Below are positions 31,512 through 40,998 of a stretch of DNA of 64,000 nt, one piece after another. The stretch's first letter is position 1. Each line of letters begins with the position of its first letter. Under the pieces are notes generated by a model. It saw only the letters and a program-made list of their open reading frames with translations. It was not told where the DNA came from and searched no databases. The stretch comes from an uncultured SAR86 cluster bacterium (GTDB taxonomy: Bacteria > Pseudomonadota > Gammaproteobacteria > Magnimaribacterales > D2472): NCBI GenBank assembly GCA_902632555.1, contig CACPCZ010000002.1:1-64000 (forward strand), given 5' to 3'. Both the position numbers and the translations under genes were made by a program.

Positions 31512-32672
31512 TTATATTTTTATAGAGAATAAATTAAATGATTCATCTATTACATACAAAGAATTACTTCTACTAAATATTGTTTTAATTGATTTTTTTG
31601 AAATTTTCTTTCTTCCAATTGTTAAACCATTGAGTGGATCCAATACATGCAAGTATCCCTCGTAATCACCAAATACCAAATTACCTTTAAAACTTACCGC
31701 GTTAGACAATGTTCTATTTAAATAATCTTCATTTGTCCACGATTCCTCAAGATTTTTTGAAGAAAATGATTTTAAGTTTGAATTAGCCTCAACAACTATG
31801 ATCAAACCTCTGGTGATAACAGGTGAAAAAAAAGAAGAGGCGTCATATGACCAGACTGACCTTTTTTGAGCAATATCAAAAATATTTAATTTTCCTTGAT
31901 AATTAGTAGTGTAAACTAAGCCGCCCTCAACAACCGGATTTGAATCCGAATCAACTAGATTTTCCAGTTCAGAATTGCTATCTGCATAAGATATTGCTCC
32001 GTCCCAAATTAAATATCCGGAATTAATATCAAATACACCTAACCTTCCATTATCAAAAGTTACATAGACTTGGCCATCGAATATTACAGGGCTACTACTT
32101 CCTCGAATTGTCAAGGTTGGAAGTTTTGATCTATACGACCAAAAAATCTCACCGGAAGATTTACTTAAACCGATTAATTCTCCAGAGCCTGTTTTTACAA
32201 TTACTGTTTTAGGATCTATAGCAGCTTTACTTAAAACTTCTCCTTTTACATTGGTTGACCAAATTTCAGAACCATCATTTTGATCAAGAGCAATAACATT
32301 CCCATCTATATCAGACACAACTATGATTCCAAATGCTGAGGCTACACCAGAAGATAAAAAATTAAGCTCTATCTCCCAATTTTTTTCTCCGCTTGAAGAA
32401 TTTAATGAGACCACCTTGCCCTCGGCATCAGCAAAAAAAATATTTTCTGAACTGAACCCCGGTTCAAAGTTTCCTATTTCATTTTCACCATCAAAAGACA
32501 AATCCCATTCTATTTTTAACGTCTTTTGTTCATTGAAAGATATAAGTTCTCTAGGTTTTTCAGGGTCTATATCATCACTCTTCCAAAATCTAAGTCCATC
32601 TAAACTAGAACATGACGTCAATATAGTTACAAAAAATATTGATATGAAAATATTTTTAGAATAACTATTCAA
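31512..32672 (-). CDS. bamB: Outer-membrane assembly lipoprotein BamB
   Basis: Beta-propeller lipoprotein of the BAM complex that inserts outer-membrane proteins. 386 residues. Signal peptide of about 20 residues with lipobox LTSC, then PQQ-like repeats such as VVSLNSSSGEKNWEIEL and VIALDQNDGSEIWSTNV. The start is a TTG that overlaps the yfgM stop by 8 bases. Position between yfgM and der is that of E. coli bamB. Confidence 0.95.
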   Translation of the reverse strand: MNSYSKNIFISIFFVTILTSCSSLDGLRFWKSDDIDPEKPRELISFNEQKTLKIEWDLSFDGENEIGNFEPGFSSENIFFADAEGKVVSLNSSSGEKNWEIELNFLSSGVASAFGIIVVSDIDGNVIALDQNDGSEIWSTNVKGEVLSKAAIDPKTVIVKTGSGELIGLSKSSGEIFWSYRSKLPTLTIRGSSSPVIFDGQVYVTFDNGRLGVFDINSGYLIWDGAISYADSNSELENLVDSDSNPVVEGGLVYTTNYQGKLNIFDIAQKRSVWSYDASSFFSPVITRGLIIVVEANSNLKSFSSKNLEESWTNEDYLNRTLSNAVSFKGNLVFGDYEGYLHVLDPLNGLTIGRKKISKKSIKTIFSRSNSLYVIDESFNLFSIKI

Positions 32673-33318
32673 TTGAAGCCTCTAAATTTGCTAACTTCAT
32701 GGAAATAATTGATCTTGATGTTTGATCTGAATATTTTTCAAATGCAGTTTGATACTGACTTTTGGCTAGTTTCAATTGTTCCTTCTTCAATAAAATATCG
32801 CCAGTAAGTTCATGAATATATGCATTAGTATCTGATGAAGAATATTTTTGAATAAATTCAAGTGCTTCGTCAAAATCACCATTTGCTAATTTAATTCTAG
32901 CTGCGCTAACTCTGCCAATTTTATTAAAAATCTTATTTCCATTATATCCATTTGTAATTTCAATCAATTTCTCAAATCCTGCTAAAGCTTCATCAAAGTT
33001 ATTATTATTAGCATCAAGATTGGCTTTAGATAAGAGTGCCACTTGTGTGTAACCTGTTGATTCATATTCGTTAACCAGTGTGGAGATTATTTCATTAAGT
33101 TCTTCTGTGCTAGTTTCTTCACTTGAAAACTTCTCCAGCCAGTCGTCATAAACAATTGCTGCTTCCTCATGATTTTTTTTATTTATTGCAGCAGTCACAA
33201 GAAAGTATAAGGTTAGACTCACAATTAACACACCTAAAAAAATTAAAACCTTTTTATACTTATCAAGAAATTTTAATAAGGGTATAAATTTCATGTTATT
33301 GTCATAAACTTCATTCAT
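32665..33318 (-). CDS. yfgM: YfgM-like TPR protein, periplasmic chaperone accessory
   Basis: 217 residues with one N-terminal membrane anchor (about 20-43) after a short cytoplasmic segment, then TPR-like helices across the periplasmic part (ALAGFEKLIEI, DFDEALEFIQKY, LAKSQYQTAFEKY). E. coli YfgM (also AncA) links the Sec translocon with periplasmic chaperones. The ATG at 33318 has AGAGG 8 bases upstream. Placed between hisS and bamB as in E. coli. Sequence conservation is weak, so the name rests mainly on architecture and order. Confidence 0.85.
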   Translation of the reverse strand: MNEVYDNNMKFIPLLKFLDKYKKVLIFLGVLIVSLTLYFLVTAAINKKNHEEAAIVYDDWLEKFSSEETSTEELNEIISTLVNEYESTGYTQVALLSKANLDANNNNFDEALAGFEKLIEITNGYNGNKIFNKIGRVSAARIKLANGDFDEALEFIQKYSSSDTNAYIHELTGDILLKKEQLKLAKSQYQTAFEKYSDQTSRSIISMKLANLEASIE

Positions 33319-33328
33319 GTTATTGCCT

Positions 33329-34594
33329 CTAATTAATTGATTTTAAGAAACTCTTAATTTCTTCAACAGTTAATTTCTTCTGATCTGAATTTTCTTCTTT
33401 TAAAGATTTCAACAATATTGTGTTTGATTCAATTTCCTCTTCTCCAACAATAATTGCATAAGTTGCATTATCCTTATTGGCCCTTCTGAGTTTTGATTTA
33501 ATACTACTATCAGAAAGCTGAACCTCAATTACAATGTTCTTATTAACAGATCGCAAGTCGTGGGCTATTTTATATGCTTTTTGTTCAATTTTGTCAGATA
33601 TAATGATGAAAGATAATAATGTCGTTTTATTTTTAAAATCTCTGGCTATATCTGCAAGCCTCTCTATACCGATAGCCATACCAATTGCAGGTAATTTTTT
33701 ACCCCCTAAGTCCTCAAAAAGGTGATCATACCTACCACCACCCAAATAGGAATTTTGTGCTCCCAATTTTTCTGAAATTGCTTCAAATATGAATCCAGTA
33801 TAGTAATCCAGTCCTCTAACTAATTTAGAATCAATTTCAATAGACTCATCGGGAAACGTATTTTTAATTTTATCTAGTAAATGTCTAGAATCTGAGGAAA
33901 CAAAATCTAAAATTGATGGAGCATTTTTAAGAATTTCTTGTGTTTCAGTATTTTTGGAATCTAGAATGCGTAAAGGATTTTTTTTCAACCTTTCAATTTC
34001 CTTCTCATCAATCTCAGACAAGTAAGGCAGAAGATAATCTTTTAATGCAATAGAAAAATTATTTTTTGCTTTTTTATCACCTAGGTGATTAATTTTAATT
34101 TTTGCATCATGAATATCCATTTCAGAATTGATCGAAATTATCATGGATATCATTTCGAGCTCACTCAAACCCTGTGGATAGCCTAATAACTCAACACCAG
34201 CTTGATAAAATTGTCTAAATCTTCCTTTTTGAGGTCGTTCGTACCTCCACATAGGCCCAAGGTACCATAATCTATGAAAATCATTATCCAATTTTTTTTC
34301 AATAATTGATCTTGCAACACCGGCAGTTCCTTCAGGTCTCAAAGAAATGTTTTTGTCATTTTTATCCTTGAATGTATACAATTCTTTATTGACAATATCG
34401 GAGGAATCACCCACCGATCTTTTGAAAAGATTCTCGCTTTCAAGTGATGGAGTTCTAATTTCTTTTAGTGAATAGCTTTCAAAGATTTTAATTAGTCTTT
34501 TTTCAGTTTCAAAAATTTTGTTTGATAAGTCTGATTGATTATCTTTTTGAAAGATCAAATCCATCATGCCTGTAAGTGAATGAAGTTTTTCCAC
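33329..34594 (-). CDS. hisS: Histidyl-tRNA synthetase
   Basis: Class II synthetase, 421 residues. Motif 2 is seen at WRYERPQKGRFRQFYQAGVE, the histidine motif at VRGLDYYTGFIFE, and motif 3 at GIERL. C-terminal anticodon-binding domain is present (about 325-421). The start is a GTG with a good AGGAG five bases upstream. It follows ispG by 1 base. Confidence 0.98.
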   Translation of the reverse strand: MEKLHSLTGMMDLIFQKDNQSDLSNKIFETEKRLIKIFESYSLKEIRTPSLESENLFKRSVGDSSDIVNKELYTFKDKNDKNISLRPEGTAGVARSIIEKKLDNDFHRLWYLGPMWRYERPQKGRFRQFYQAGVELLGYPQGLSELEMISMIISINSEMDIHDAKIKINHLGDKKAKNNFSIALKDYLLPYLSEIDEKEIERLKKNPLRILDSKNTETQEILKNAPSILDFVSSDSRHLLDKIKNTFPDESIEIDSKLVRGLDYYTGFIFEAISEKLGAQNSYLGGGRYDHLFEDLGGKKLPAIGMAIGIERLADIARDFKNKTTLLSFIIISDKIEQKAYKIAHDLRSVNKNIVIEVQLSDSSIKSKLRRANKDNATYAIIVGEEEIESNTILLKSLKEENSDQKKLTVEEIKSFLKSIN

Positions 34595-34595
34595 T

Positions 34596-35699
34596 TTAGC
34601 TCCTTAATATAATTTTTTCAGATTCGATCTTTGATTGTGCAACTTTTTCTCGAACTTGGTCTTCAAGTTCATCAACGAGACTATTGTTTGCAATTTTCTT
34701 ATTTGGAGTCCCATCAACGTATAAAAGATTATTTGGGCTAGCTCCAGTTAATCCTATATTAGCAGCTTTACTTTCACCAGGTCCATTGACATAACATCCA
34801 ATAATTGCCACTTCAATATCCTCAGAGATATCCTCGAGTCTTTGTTCAAGTTCGTTAACAACCTTAATTACGTTAAAATTTTGTCTTGAGCAACTTGGGC
34901 ATGCAACAATTTTTACACCTCTACTTCTGATATTTAAACTCTTTAATATGTCCCACCCTACTTTTATTTCATCAACAGGATCTGATGCAAGCGAAATTCT
35001 TATAGTGTCTCCAATTCCCTCTGAAAGAAGCATCCCTACTCCAATCGAGGACTTTACAGTACCTGCTCGAAAACTTCCTGCTTCAGTAATGCCCAAATGC
35101 AATGGCTGATCAATTAAATCTGATATTTTTCTATATGCATCAACGGTCATCTCTATATTAGATGCCTTTAAGCTCATCTTATAATTGTCAAAATTATATC
35201 TATCCAATATATCAACATGCCTCAGTGCAGATTCGACTAAAGCATCTGCATTAGGTTCTCCATATTTCTTCTGTAAATCTTTTTCTAAAGATCCGGCATT
35301 AACTCCAACCCTTATAGGAACATTATTTACATTAGCTGCATTAATGACCTCTTTGATTCTTTCCTCTTTCCCAATATTACCAGGGTTAATTCTTAAACAA
35401 TCTGCAGTATCAGCTACCTCAAGTGCAATCTTATAATCAAAATGAATATCAGCTACTAAAGGCACATCAACCGCTTTTTTAATCTCTTTGAATGCTTTAG
35501 CTTCATCAAAACCGGGGACGGAAACTCTTACTATATCTGCACCAGCAGCTTCAAGATCCTTGATTTGCTTAACAGTAGAAACTACATCACATGTATTGGT
35601 ATTTGTCATTGATTGAATGCTAATAGGGTTGTCACCTCCAACGGAAACATCGCCAACTTTTATAGTTTTAGTTTTTTTTCTTTTTATCCAATTAGTCAT
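34596..35699 (-). CDS. ispG: 4-hydroxy-3-methylbut-2-enyl diphosphate synthase IspG
   Basis: The penultimate MEP-pathway enzyme, a [4Fe-4S] protein; its product goes to IspH, also encoded here. 367 residues. TIM-barrel start [15 protein letters not shown]; cluster ligands in [10 protein letters not shown] and [12 protein letters not shown]. It overlaps rodZ by 8 bases, in the E. coli order rodZ-ispG-hisS. Confidence 0.98.
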   Translation of the reverse strand: MTNWIKRKKTKTIKVGDVSVGGDNPISIQSMTNTNTCDVVSTVKQIKDLEAAGADIVRVSVPGFDEAKAFKEIKKAVDVPLVADIHFDYKIALEVADTADCLRINPGNIGKEERIKEVINAANVNNVPIRVGVNAGSLEKDLQKKYGEPNADALVESALRHVDILDRYNFDNYKMSLKASNIEMTVDAYRKISDLIDQPLHLGITEAGSFRAGTVKSSIGVGMLLSEGIGDTIRISLASDPVDEIKVGWDILKSLNIRSRGVKIVACPSCSRQNFNVIKVVNELEQRLEDISEDIEVAIIGCYVNGPGESKAANIGLTGASPNNLLYVDGTPNKKIANNSLVDELEDQVREKVAQSKIESEKIILRS

Positions 35700-36450
35700 T
35701 ATTAAATATTATTGTATTTACCCCATTTAGCTCATTAGCATTTTTAGTAAAGTCAATTACCTCACCATTATATGTTCCTTTTACAGAATCAGCATTACCT
35801 ACAACAATTTTAAAAGGCATTTTCACAACTTTAGTATATATGTCTCCCGAATCAAATTGCTGAGCTTCAACTAAATAATCATTTATATAAAGCTCAATCC
35901 AACAACTATCTGTAAAACTCAATTCGATGAGATTATTATCAATTATTTTTGTTTCAAGAGGCTCTAAAATAGGGAAATTATTAGAAACCATTTCCTCGAT
36001 TAACATATAATTTTCAATATCGGATATTTGATATATATCCTCTCTCAAATCAATATTTTTCTGAGAGATTTTGGAAAAAACAAATAAAAAGCTGATAAAA
36101 ATAATTATCATGACTGCAATAACTATTTTTCTCTGTGTTTTTTTATTTAAAGAATATGAAAGCTTTATTTCAGTTTTTATTTTCTTAAATTTTTTACTGT
36201 TTAATTCGGTGAATAGATCAGGGAAATCGCAATCAATTTTTAAAAAATTTTTATATTTTTGAAAGTATGCTTTTGCAAACGCCTCTGAAGGGAATATTGA
36301 ATAATTTCCAGTTTCTATTGCTGAAATATATTCTTTATTTACAAATAATTTTGATGCAACGTCGTCTATTGTTAATTTCAATTCTTTTCTAAGATCTAAA
36401 AATTTTTTTCCGGTCTTTACTGATGTAGCAGATTTAAGATCTTTTCTCAT
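35692..36450 (-). CDS. rodZ: RodZ-type cell-shape protein
   Basis: 252 residues in the RodZ layout: an N-terminal helix-turn-helix (about 17-80; [23 protein letters not shown]) that binds MreB, one membrane helix (about 108-127; [17 protein letters not shown]), and a periplasmic DUF4115 domain near the C-terminus ([17 protein letters not shown]). It is shorter than E. coli RodZ (337) mainly in the linker. pilF, which lies between rlmN and rodZ in E. coli and Pseudomonas, is missing; rlmN here ends where rodZ begins. Confidence 0.92.
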   Translation of the reverse strand: MRKDLKSATSVKTGKKFLDLRKELKLTIDDVASKLFVNKEYISAIETGNYSIFPSEAFAKAYFQKYKNFLKIDCDFPDLFTELNSKKFKKIKTEIKLSYSLNKKTQRKIVIAVMIIIFISFLFVFSKISQKNIDLREDIYQISDIENYMLIEEMVSNNFPILEPLETKIIDNNLIELSFTDSCWIELYINDYLVEAQQFDSGDIYTKVVKMPFKIVVGNADSVKGTYNGEVIDFTKNANELNGVNTIIFNND

Positions 36451-37529
36451 TACAAAGATTTATGTGATATTAATTTTTTACCTTTTATGGATTTTGTCAA
36501 ATTTCCCACAAGTTGACCACATGCAGCATCTACGCCATCACCCCTAGTTGTCCTCAAAGTTGTTATAAAGCCTTTATTAATTAAGAAAATTTTAAATGCG
36601 TGGATTATGTCATCGCTTGGTCTTTCGTAATTTGAGCCATCAAATTTATTAAATGGTATCAAATTAATTTTACATGAAAGATTTGATAGCAATTTAACGA
36701 GCCTTTTAGCATCATCAAGTGAGTCATTTATACCTTTTATAAGAATATATTCTATAGTTATATGTCTTCTATTTTGATGATTTTTAAGAAAATTTTTACA
36801 TGATTGAATAAGTAATTTTAGGGGATATTTTCTATTAATTGGGACAATTTCATCTCTCAATTTATCGTTAGAGGCATGAAGGGAAACTGCAAGTGAAACA
36901 TCAACAAAATCATTAATTCGCTCTATATTTGGAACAATTCCAGAGGTGCTAATAGTGATCTTTTTTCTTGAGAGCCCATATGCTTTTTGGTCCTTCATGA
37001 TTTTTGCTGATTCAATAACAGCATCAAAGTTTAAAAGAGGTTCACCCATCCCCATGAAAACAATATTAGAGATAGGTTCTTCATTATTATTATAAAAATT
37101 TGCAAGCCATAATTGGCCTATGATTTCGTCACTTCTCAAGTTTTGATCAAAACCCTGAGCGCCAGTTGCACAAAATGAGCATTGAAGAGCACATCCGGCC
37201 TGAGAAGATATACAAAGGGTCTTTCTTTTACCATCGGGTATTACTACCATTTCTACCATAGAGCCAGAATTAAGCTTAATCAAAAACTTCTTAGTGCCAT
37301 CATTTGAGGTGAATTCTTCTTCGATTTGAGGAGGTTTAACCTCAGCTATACTTCTTAAGTTTTTTCTCAGATCTTTATTAAGATCTGTCATAAATTCAAA
37401 GTCTAATATGCCTTTTTGATGAATCCATTTAAAAACTTGACTAGCTCTATATTTAGATTCTTCTAAATTTAAAAAAAAATCTTCTAAAGACTCAAGCGAA
37501 TAACCTAAAAGATTGATTTTTTTCTGCAA
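36450..37529 (-). CDS. rlmN: 23S rRNA/tRNA adenine-C2 methyltransferase RlmN
   Basis: Radical-SAM enzyme that methylates A2503 of 23S rRNA and A37 of some tRNAs. 359 residues. The radical-SAM cysteines are in CALQCSFCATG (about 112-122), the methyl-carrying Cys is near the C-terminus in GVDAACGQLVGN. The start is a TTG at 37529, one base after the ndk stop. Order ndk-rlmN-rodZ is conserved. Confidence 0.97.
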   Translation of the reverse strand: MQKKINLLGYSLESLEDFFLNLEESKYRASQVFKWIHQKGILDFEFMTDLNKDLRKNLRSIAEVKPPQIEEEFTSNDGTKKFLIKLNSGSMVEMVVIPDGKRKTLCISSQAGCALQCSFCATGAQGFDQNLRSDEIIGQLWLANFYNNNEEPISNIVFMGMGEPLLNFDAVIESAKIMKDQKAYGLSRKKITISTSGIVPNIERINDFVDVSLAVSLHASNDKLRDEIVPINRKYPLKLLIQSCKNFLKNHQNRRHITIEYILIKGINDSLDDAKRLVKLLSNLSCKINLIPFNKFDGSNYERPSDDIIHAFKIFLINKGFITTLRTTRGDGVDAACGQLVGNLTKSIKGKKLISHKSL

Positions 37530-37530
37530 A

Positions 37531-37956
37531 CTACTTAATTAATATCTCTTCATCATTGAAAAAATATTCAATCTCCCTTCTAGCACTGATAGGTGAATCA
37601 GAACCATGAACTGCATTCGCGTCGATGCTTTTTGCAAAATCAGCTCTAATAGTTCCGGGCTCAGCTTCTTGTGGATTTGTACTTCCCATTAACTCTCTAT
37701 TTTTTTGCACAGCGTCTTCACCCTCAAGAACTTGAATAAAAACTGGTCCTGAGGTCATAAATTTTTTTAAATCATTAAAAAAAGGTTTTCCATCATGTTC
37801 GGCATAAAACCCTGATGCCATTTCATCTGAGAGATGGATTAGTTTAGCTGCAACAACACACAGCCCATTTTCTTCAAACCTTGAAATAATCTTACCTATT
37901 AAGTTTTTTCCAACAGCATCAGGTTTTATGATGGATAAGGTCTTCTCTATTGCCAT
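37531..37956 (-). CDS. ndk: Nucleoside diphosphate kinase
   Basis: Balances nucleoside triphosphate pools. 141 residues, family length. N-terminus [15 protein letters not shown], and the phosphorylated His in NAVHGSDSP (about 115-123). It lies between iscX and rlmN as in many gammaproteobacteria, with 39 bases upstream that could hold its own promoter, though I see no clear one. Confidence 0.98.
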   Translation of the reverse strand: MAIEKTLSIIKPDAVGKNLIGKIISRFEENGLCVVAAKLIHLSDEMASGFYAEHDGKPFFNDLKKFMTSGPVFIQVLEGEDAVQKNRELMGSTNPQEAEPGTIRADFAKSIDANAVHGSDSPISARREIEYFFNDEEILIK

Positions 37957-37995
37957 AATTTTAGCCTCGCAAATAGAAGCTATTATATATTAATC

Positions 37996-38199
37996 TTATT
38001 GATATTCTTCAATCCAATGTGACTGAATGGCTTCTAAGATTTTTTCATTTGATTTTGATGGGTCACCAATAAAGTTGTCTAAACTACATATTTTTTTGTG
38101 GAGATCTGGAAAACTTATCCATTGAGGATCAATATCTGGAAATGAATCACAAAGCTCAATTGCAATATCATATACATCTAACCAATCTATTTTTTGCAC
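37996..38199 (-). CDS. iscX: IscX (YfhJ) Fe-S assembly accessory protein
   Basis: 67-residue acidic protein that binds IscS and iron and adjusts Fe-S assembly. KIDWLDVYDIAIELCDSFPDIDP and WISFPDLHKKICSLDNFIGD match IscX. The GTG start overlaps the fdx stop by one base (TAGTG). It closes the isc operon. Confidence 0.94.
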   Translation of the reverse strand: MQKIDWLDVYDIAIELCDSFPDIDPQWISFPDLHKKICSLDNFIGDPSKSNEKILEAIQSHWIEEYQ

Positions 38200-38540
38200 T
38201 AATGATCCTCAGAAACCATATTTATATTATATTTTGGAAGTTCAATCTCTATCTCTTCATCCTCTGGAGGAATTGCTTGACAGCTCAACCTGCTGGTCTG
38301 TTCAAGACCCCATGCTTTATCGAGCAGATCCTCTTCAATATCACTTGCATCCTCGAGAGAATCAAAACCCTTTCTGACTATGCAGTGACAAGTTGTACAA
38401 GCACATGACATTTCACAAGCGTGTTCAATTTTAATATTATGTCTAAGCGCGGCCTCACAGATGGTTTCATCTGGTAGAGTCTCAATTTCAGCCCCATCAG
38501 GGCAGATATCCTCATGGGGCCATATTCTTATCTTTGCCAT
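38199..38540 (-). CDS. fdx: Isc [2Fe-2S] ferredoxin
   Basis: Supplies electrons to IscS/IscU. 113 residues, adrenodoxin type, with ligands in CEMSCACTTCHCIV (about 42-55) and a final Cys in LSCQAIPPEDE. The start IRIWPHEDICPDGAEI is like E. coli Fdx. hscB and hscA, normally just upstream, are absent: the iscA gene ends four bases before fdx begins. Confidence 0.96.
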   Translation of the reverse strand: MAKIRIWPHEDICPDGAEIETLPDETICEAALRHNIKIEHACEMSCACTTCHCIVRKGFDSLEDASDIEEDLLDKAWGLEQTSRLSCQAIPPEDEEIEIELPKYNINMVSEDH

Positions 38541-38544
38541 TTAA

Positions 38545-38886
38545 TTAAACTGTAAAACTTTCGCCACATCCGCAAACGGCTTTTGCATTTGGATTCACAA
38601 ATTTAATGCCTTTGTTTAATCCATCATCTACGTAATCAACTAAACTACCTTTCAGAAATTCAAGACTTTTTGTGTCAACAAAAATATTGAAGTCTTGTTG
38701 TCTAAAAACTAAATAATCTTCAGAAATTTCATCAACAAAATCAAAGGTATACTCGTAACCTGAACAGCCAGCCTCTTTAACACCGATTTTAATACCCTCA
38801 CCTCTGCCACGTGAATTAAGCATAGCTTTAAAATGACCCAGAGCACTCTCAGAAAAGTTTAGTTCTTCTGGGTTAAAGGTAGTCAT
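38545..38886 (-). CDS. iscA: A-type Fe-S carrier protein IscA
   Basis: Carries or donates Fe-S clusters. 113 residues with three conserved cysteines: KEAGCSGYEY and KAVCGCGESF. Name follows its place between iscU and fdx; on sequence alone ErpA, a paralogue of similar length, is possible. Four bases separate it from both neighbours. Confidence 0.9.
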   Translation of the reverse strand: MTTFNPEELNFSESALGHFKAMLNSRGRGEGIKIGVKEAGCSGYEYTFDFVDEISEDYLVFRQQDFNIFVDTKSLEFLKGSLVDYVDDGLNKGIKFVNPNAKAVCGCGESFTV

Positions 38887-38890
38887 GATT

Positions 38891-39295
38891 TTATTGTTTT
38901 GCTTCGTAATCCTCTATTGCTTGCCTTATTGAATCTTCGGCCAGAACAGAACAATGAATCTTTATAGGAGGTAGTTCTAAAGCTTCTACAATTTCAACAT
39001 TTTTTATTGCCTTTGCTTCTTCAAGAGTCATGCCAATAAGCATATCCACTAACTCACTGGATGAAGCTATTGCTGATCCACATCCATATGTTTTGAATTT
39101 AACGTCCTTAATTACGTGAGTATTGCCTTTAGGTTCGCACTTTATCTGTAATTTCATAACATCCCCACAAGCAGGAGCACCAACCATTCCTGTCCCAACA
39201 TTAGTCTCTTTAGGATCAAACCTGCCAACTTTAAATGCCTCAGGGTTATTTAAAGTATTCTCAAATTTTTCTACAACTTTCTTACTATATGCCAT
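38891..39295 (-). CDS. iscU: Fe-S cluster scaffold IscU
   Basis: Builds the nascent [2Fe-2S] cluster. 134 residues. Ligand cysteines lie in GAPACGDVMKLQ, YGCGSAIASSSE and KIHCSVLAEDSI. The HscA recognition motif LPPVK is kept as LPPIK (about 102-106) although hscA is not in the operon. It follows iscS by 9 bases. Confidence 0.98.
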   Translation of the reverse strand: MAYSKKVVEKFENTLNNPEAFKVGRFDPKETNVGTGMVGAPACGDVMKLQIKCEPKGNTHVIKDVKFKTYGCGSAIASSSELVDMLIGMTLEEAKAIKNVEIVEALELPPIKIHCSVLAEDSIRQAIEDYEAKQ

Positions 39296-39304
39296 ATTTT
39301 TCTC

Positions 39305-40525
39305 CTAATGCATATTCCATTCAACTTCGTCTAGGTCAATGCCATCTAAATGCATTTCCCAAAGTGGCGAGAGTTCCCTCAATCTATGCACAACATTACC
39401 GAGGATCTCAAGAGTGTTATTTACATCGTCATCGCTTGTAAACCTTCCAAATGAAAATCTTATGGAACTATGAGCTAACTCATCTTTTCTTCCTAATGCT
39501 CTCAACACATATGATGGTTCTAGACTTGCAGATGTGCAAGCAGACCCTGACGATACAGCTATATCTTTTAAGCCCATAATGAGAGATTCACCCTCAACAA
39601 AATTAAAACTAATATTTAGAATATTTGGAACTTTATTTTTTAAGTCACCATTGATATAAACATGGTCAATTTCTTTTACTTTATCAAGAAATTTTTTATG
39701 AAATTTATTAACTTTTAAAAGATCTTCTTTCATTTCAACTTTTGCAATTCTAAAAGCTTCGCCCATACCTACAATTTGATGAGTGGCAAGTGTTCCAGAA
39801 CGCATACCTCTCTCATGTCCACCCCCATGAATCAACGCCTCTAATCTGACTCTTGGCTTACGACGAACATACAAGGCGCCAATGCCTTTAGGTCCATATG
39901 TTTTGTGCGCTGAGAATGACATTAAATCAACAGGCACGTTTGATAAGTCAATTTCAACTTTTCCTGTACTTTGAGCGGCATCTACATGAAAAAAAGCACC
40001 ATTATCTCTAACAATTTTTCCAATCTCATTGAGATTATTAACTGTGCCCAATTCATTATTTATATGCATGACTGATACTAAAATAGTTGTATCTTTTATA
40101 GCAGCTTTTACAGCTTGAGGGCTTATTATTCCTCCTTCATCAGGATCTAGGTATGTTACTTCAAAACCCTCTCGTTCTAATTGTCTGCATGGATCAAGAA
40201 CAGCCTTATGTTCAATTTTAGATGTAATTATGTGATTGCCTTTAGTTTTATAGAATCTTGCAACGCCTTTTATTGCTAAATTATCTGCCTCAGTTGCTCC
40301 AGAAGTCCAAACAATCTCTCTTGGATCGCAGTTTACAAGATTAGCAACATGGGATCTTGCTTCCTCAACAGCCTCGTCAGCTTTCCATCCAAATCTGTGT
40401 GATCTAGATGCAGGATTACCAAACTCACCCTCAGGGGTAAGGAACTCCATCATTTTGGACGCAACTCTTGGATCAACAGGTGTTGTTGAAGCGTAGTCCA
40501 AATAAATTGTAGATTGTGTGCTCAT
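39305..40525 (-). CDS. iscS: Cysteine desulfurase IscS
   Basis: PLP enzyme that supplies sulfur. 406 residues, close to E. coli (404). PLP lysine in [17 protein letters not shown]; the mobile catalytic Cys in [21 protein letters not shown]; and the C-terminus [18 protein letters not shown] that binds IscU. It directly follows iscR. Confidence 0.99.
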   Translation of the reverse strand: MSTQSTIYLDYASTTPVDPRVASKMMEFLTPEGEFGNPASRSHRFGWKADEAVEEARSHVANLVNCDPREIVWTSGATEADNLAIKGVARFYKTKGNHIITSKIEHKAVLDPCRQLEREGFEVTYLDPDEGGIISPQAVKAAIKDTTILVSVMHINNELGTVNNLNEIGKIVRDNGAFFHVDAAQSTGKVEIDLSNVPVDLMSFSAHKTYGPKGIGALYVRRKPRVRLEALIHGGGHERGMRSGTLATHQIVGMGEAFRIAKVEMKEDLLKVNKFHKKFLDKVKEIDHVYINGDLKNKVPNILNISFNFVEGESLIMGLKDIAVSSGSACTSASLEPSYVLRALGRKDELAHSSIRFSFGRFTSDDDVNNTLEILGNVVHRLRELSPLWEMHLDGIDLDEVEWNMH

Positions 40526-40960
40526 CTAATTTATCTCTCTAACCTTAATATATGGGCTATTATTTGATTCCACAAGGCTATTTATAGTTATTTTTTCTAA
40601 ATATTCTTCGACTATGTTATTTAACTCATGCCATAAATCATGGGTGCTACATTTTTTTCCGTTGTGACATGCAGATGTACCATTACATTTGGTCGCATCT
40701 AAAACTTCGTCCACAGCATGCATGACTTCTTTTATAGAAATTTCAGAGGGATCCTTAGCATATAAGTATCCACCATTTCTGCCCCTAATGCTCTTAACAA
40801 TTCCAGCTATTCGAAGTTTCCGGAAAATCTGTTCTAGATACGTAAGCTCAATATTCTGATTGTTAGAAATATCGCTTAGCGAAACAGGTCCTGAAGACTG
40901 TAAAAAGCTTAGTTCAGTAAGTGCGCTAACAGCATATCTGCTTTTTGTAGTTAATCTCAC
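40526..40960 (-). CDS. iscR: Fe-S sensing transcription factor IscR
   Basis: Rrf2-family repressor carrying a [2Fe-2S] cluster. 144 residues: winged helix at 1-75 ([26 protein letters not shown]) and the cluster cysteines in [19 protein letters not shown] (about 91-109). The N-terminus is complete compared with E. coli, so the GTG at 40960 is the true start. The promoter's -10 lies only 6 bases before it, so the mRNA is predicted to be leaderless. An IscR site overlaps the promoter, which indicates autoregulation. Confidence 0.97.
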   Translation of the reverse strand: MRLTTKSRYAVSALTELSFLQSSGPVSLSDISNNQNIELTYLEQIFRKLRIAGIVKSIRGRNGGYLYAKDPSEISIKEVMHAVDEVLDATKCNGTSACHNGKKCSTHDLWHELNNIVEEYLEKITINSLVESNNSPYIKVREIN

Positions 40961-40966
40961 GAATGA

Positions 40967-40998
40967 ATTATAAATACCCGACTATTTTAGTCAAGTTT
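40967..40998 (-). promoter_or_regulatory. iscR promoter with IscR type 1 binding site
   Basis: On the minus strand TTGACT (40994-40989), 16 bases, TATAAT (40972-40967): five of six and six of six consensus bases. The 25-base stretch at 40998-40974 fits the E. coli type 1 IscR motif ATASYYGACTRWWWYAGTCRRSTAT at all but the second position. It overlaps the -35 and spacer, the arrangement expected for repression by holo-IscR. It also overlaps the purC stop codon. Confidence 0.88.
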
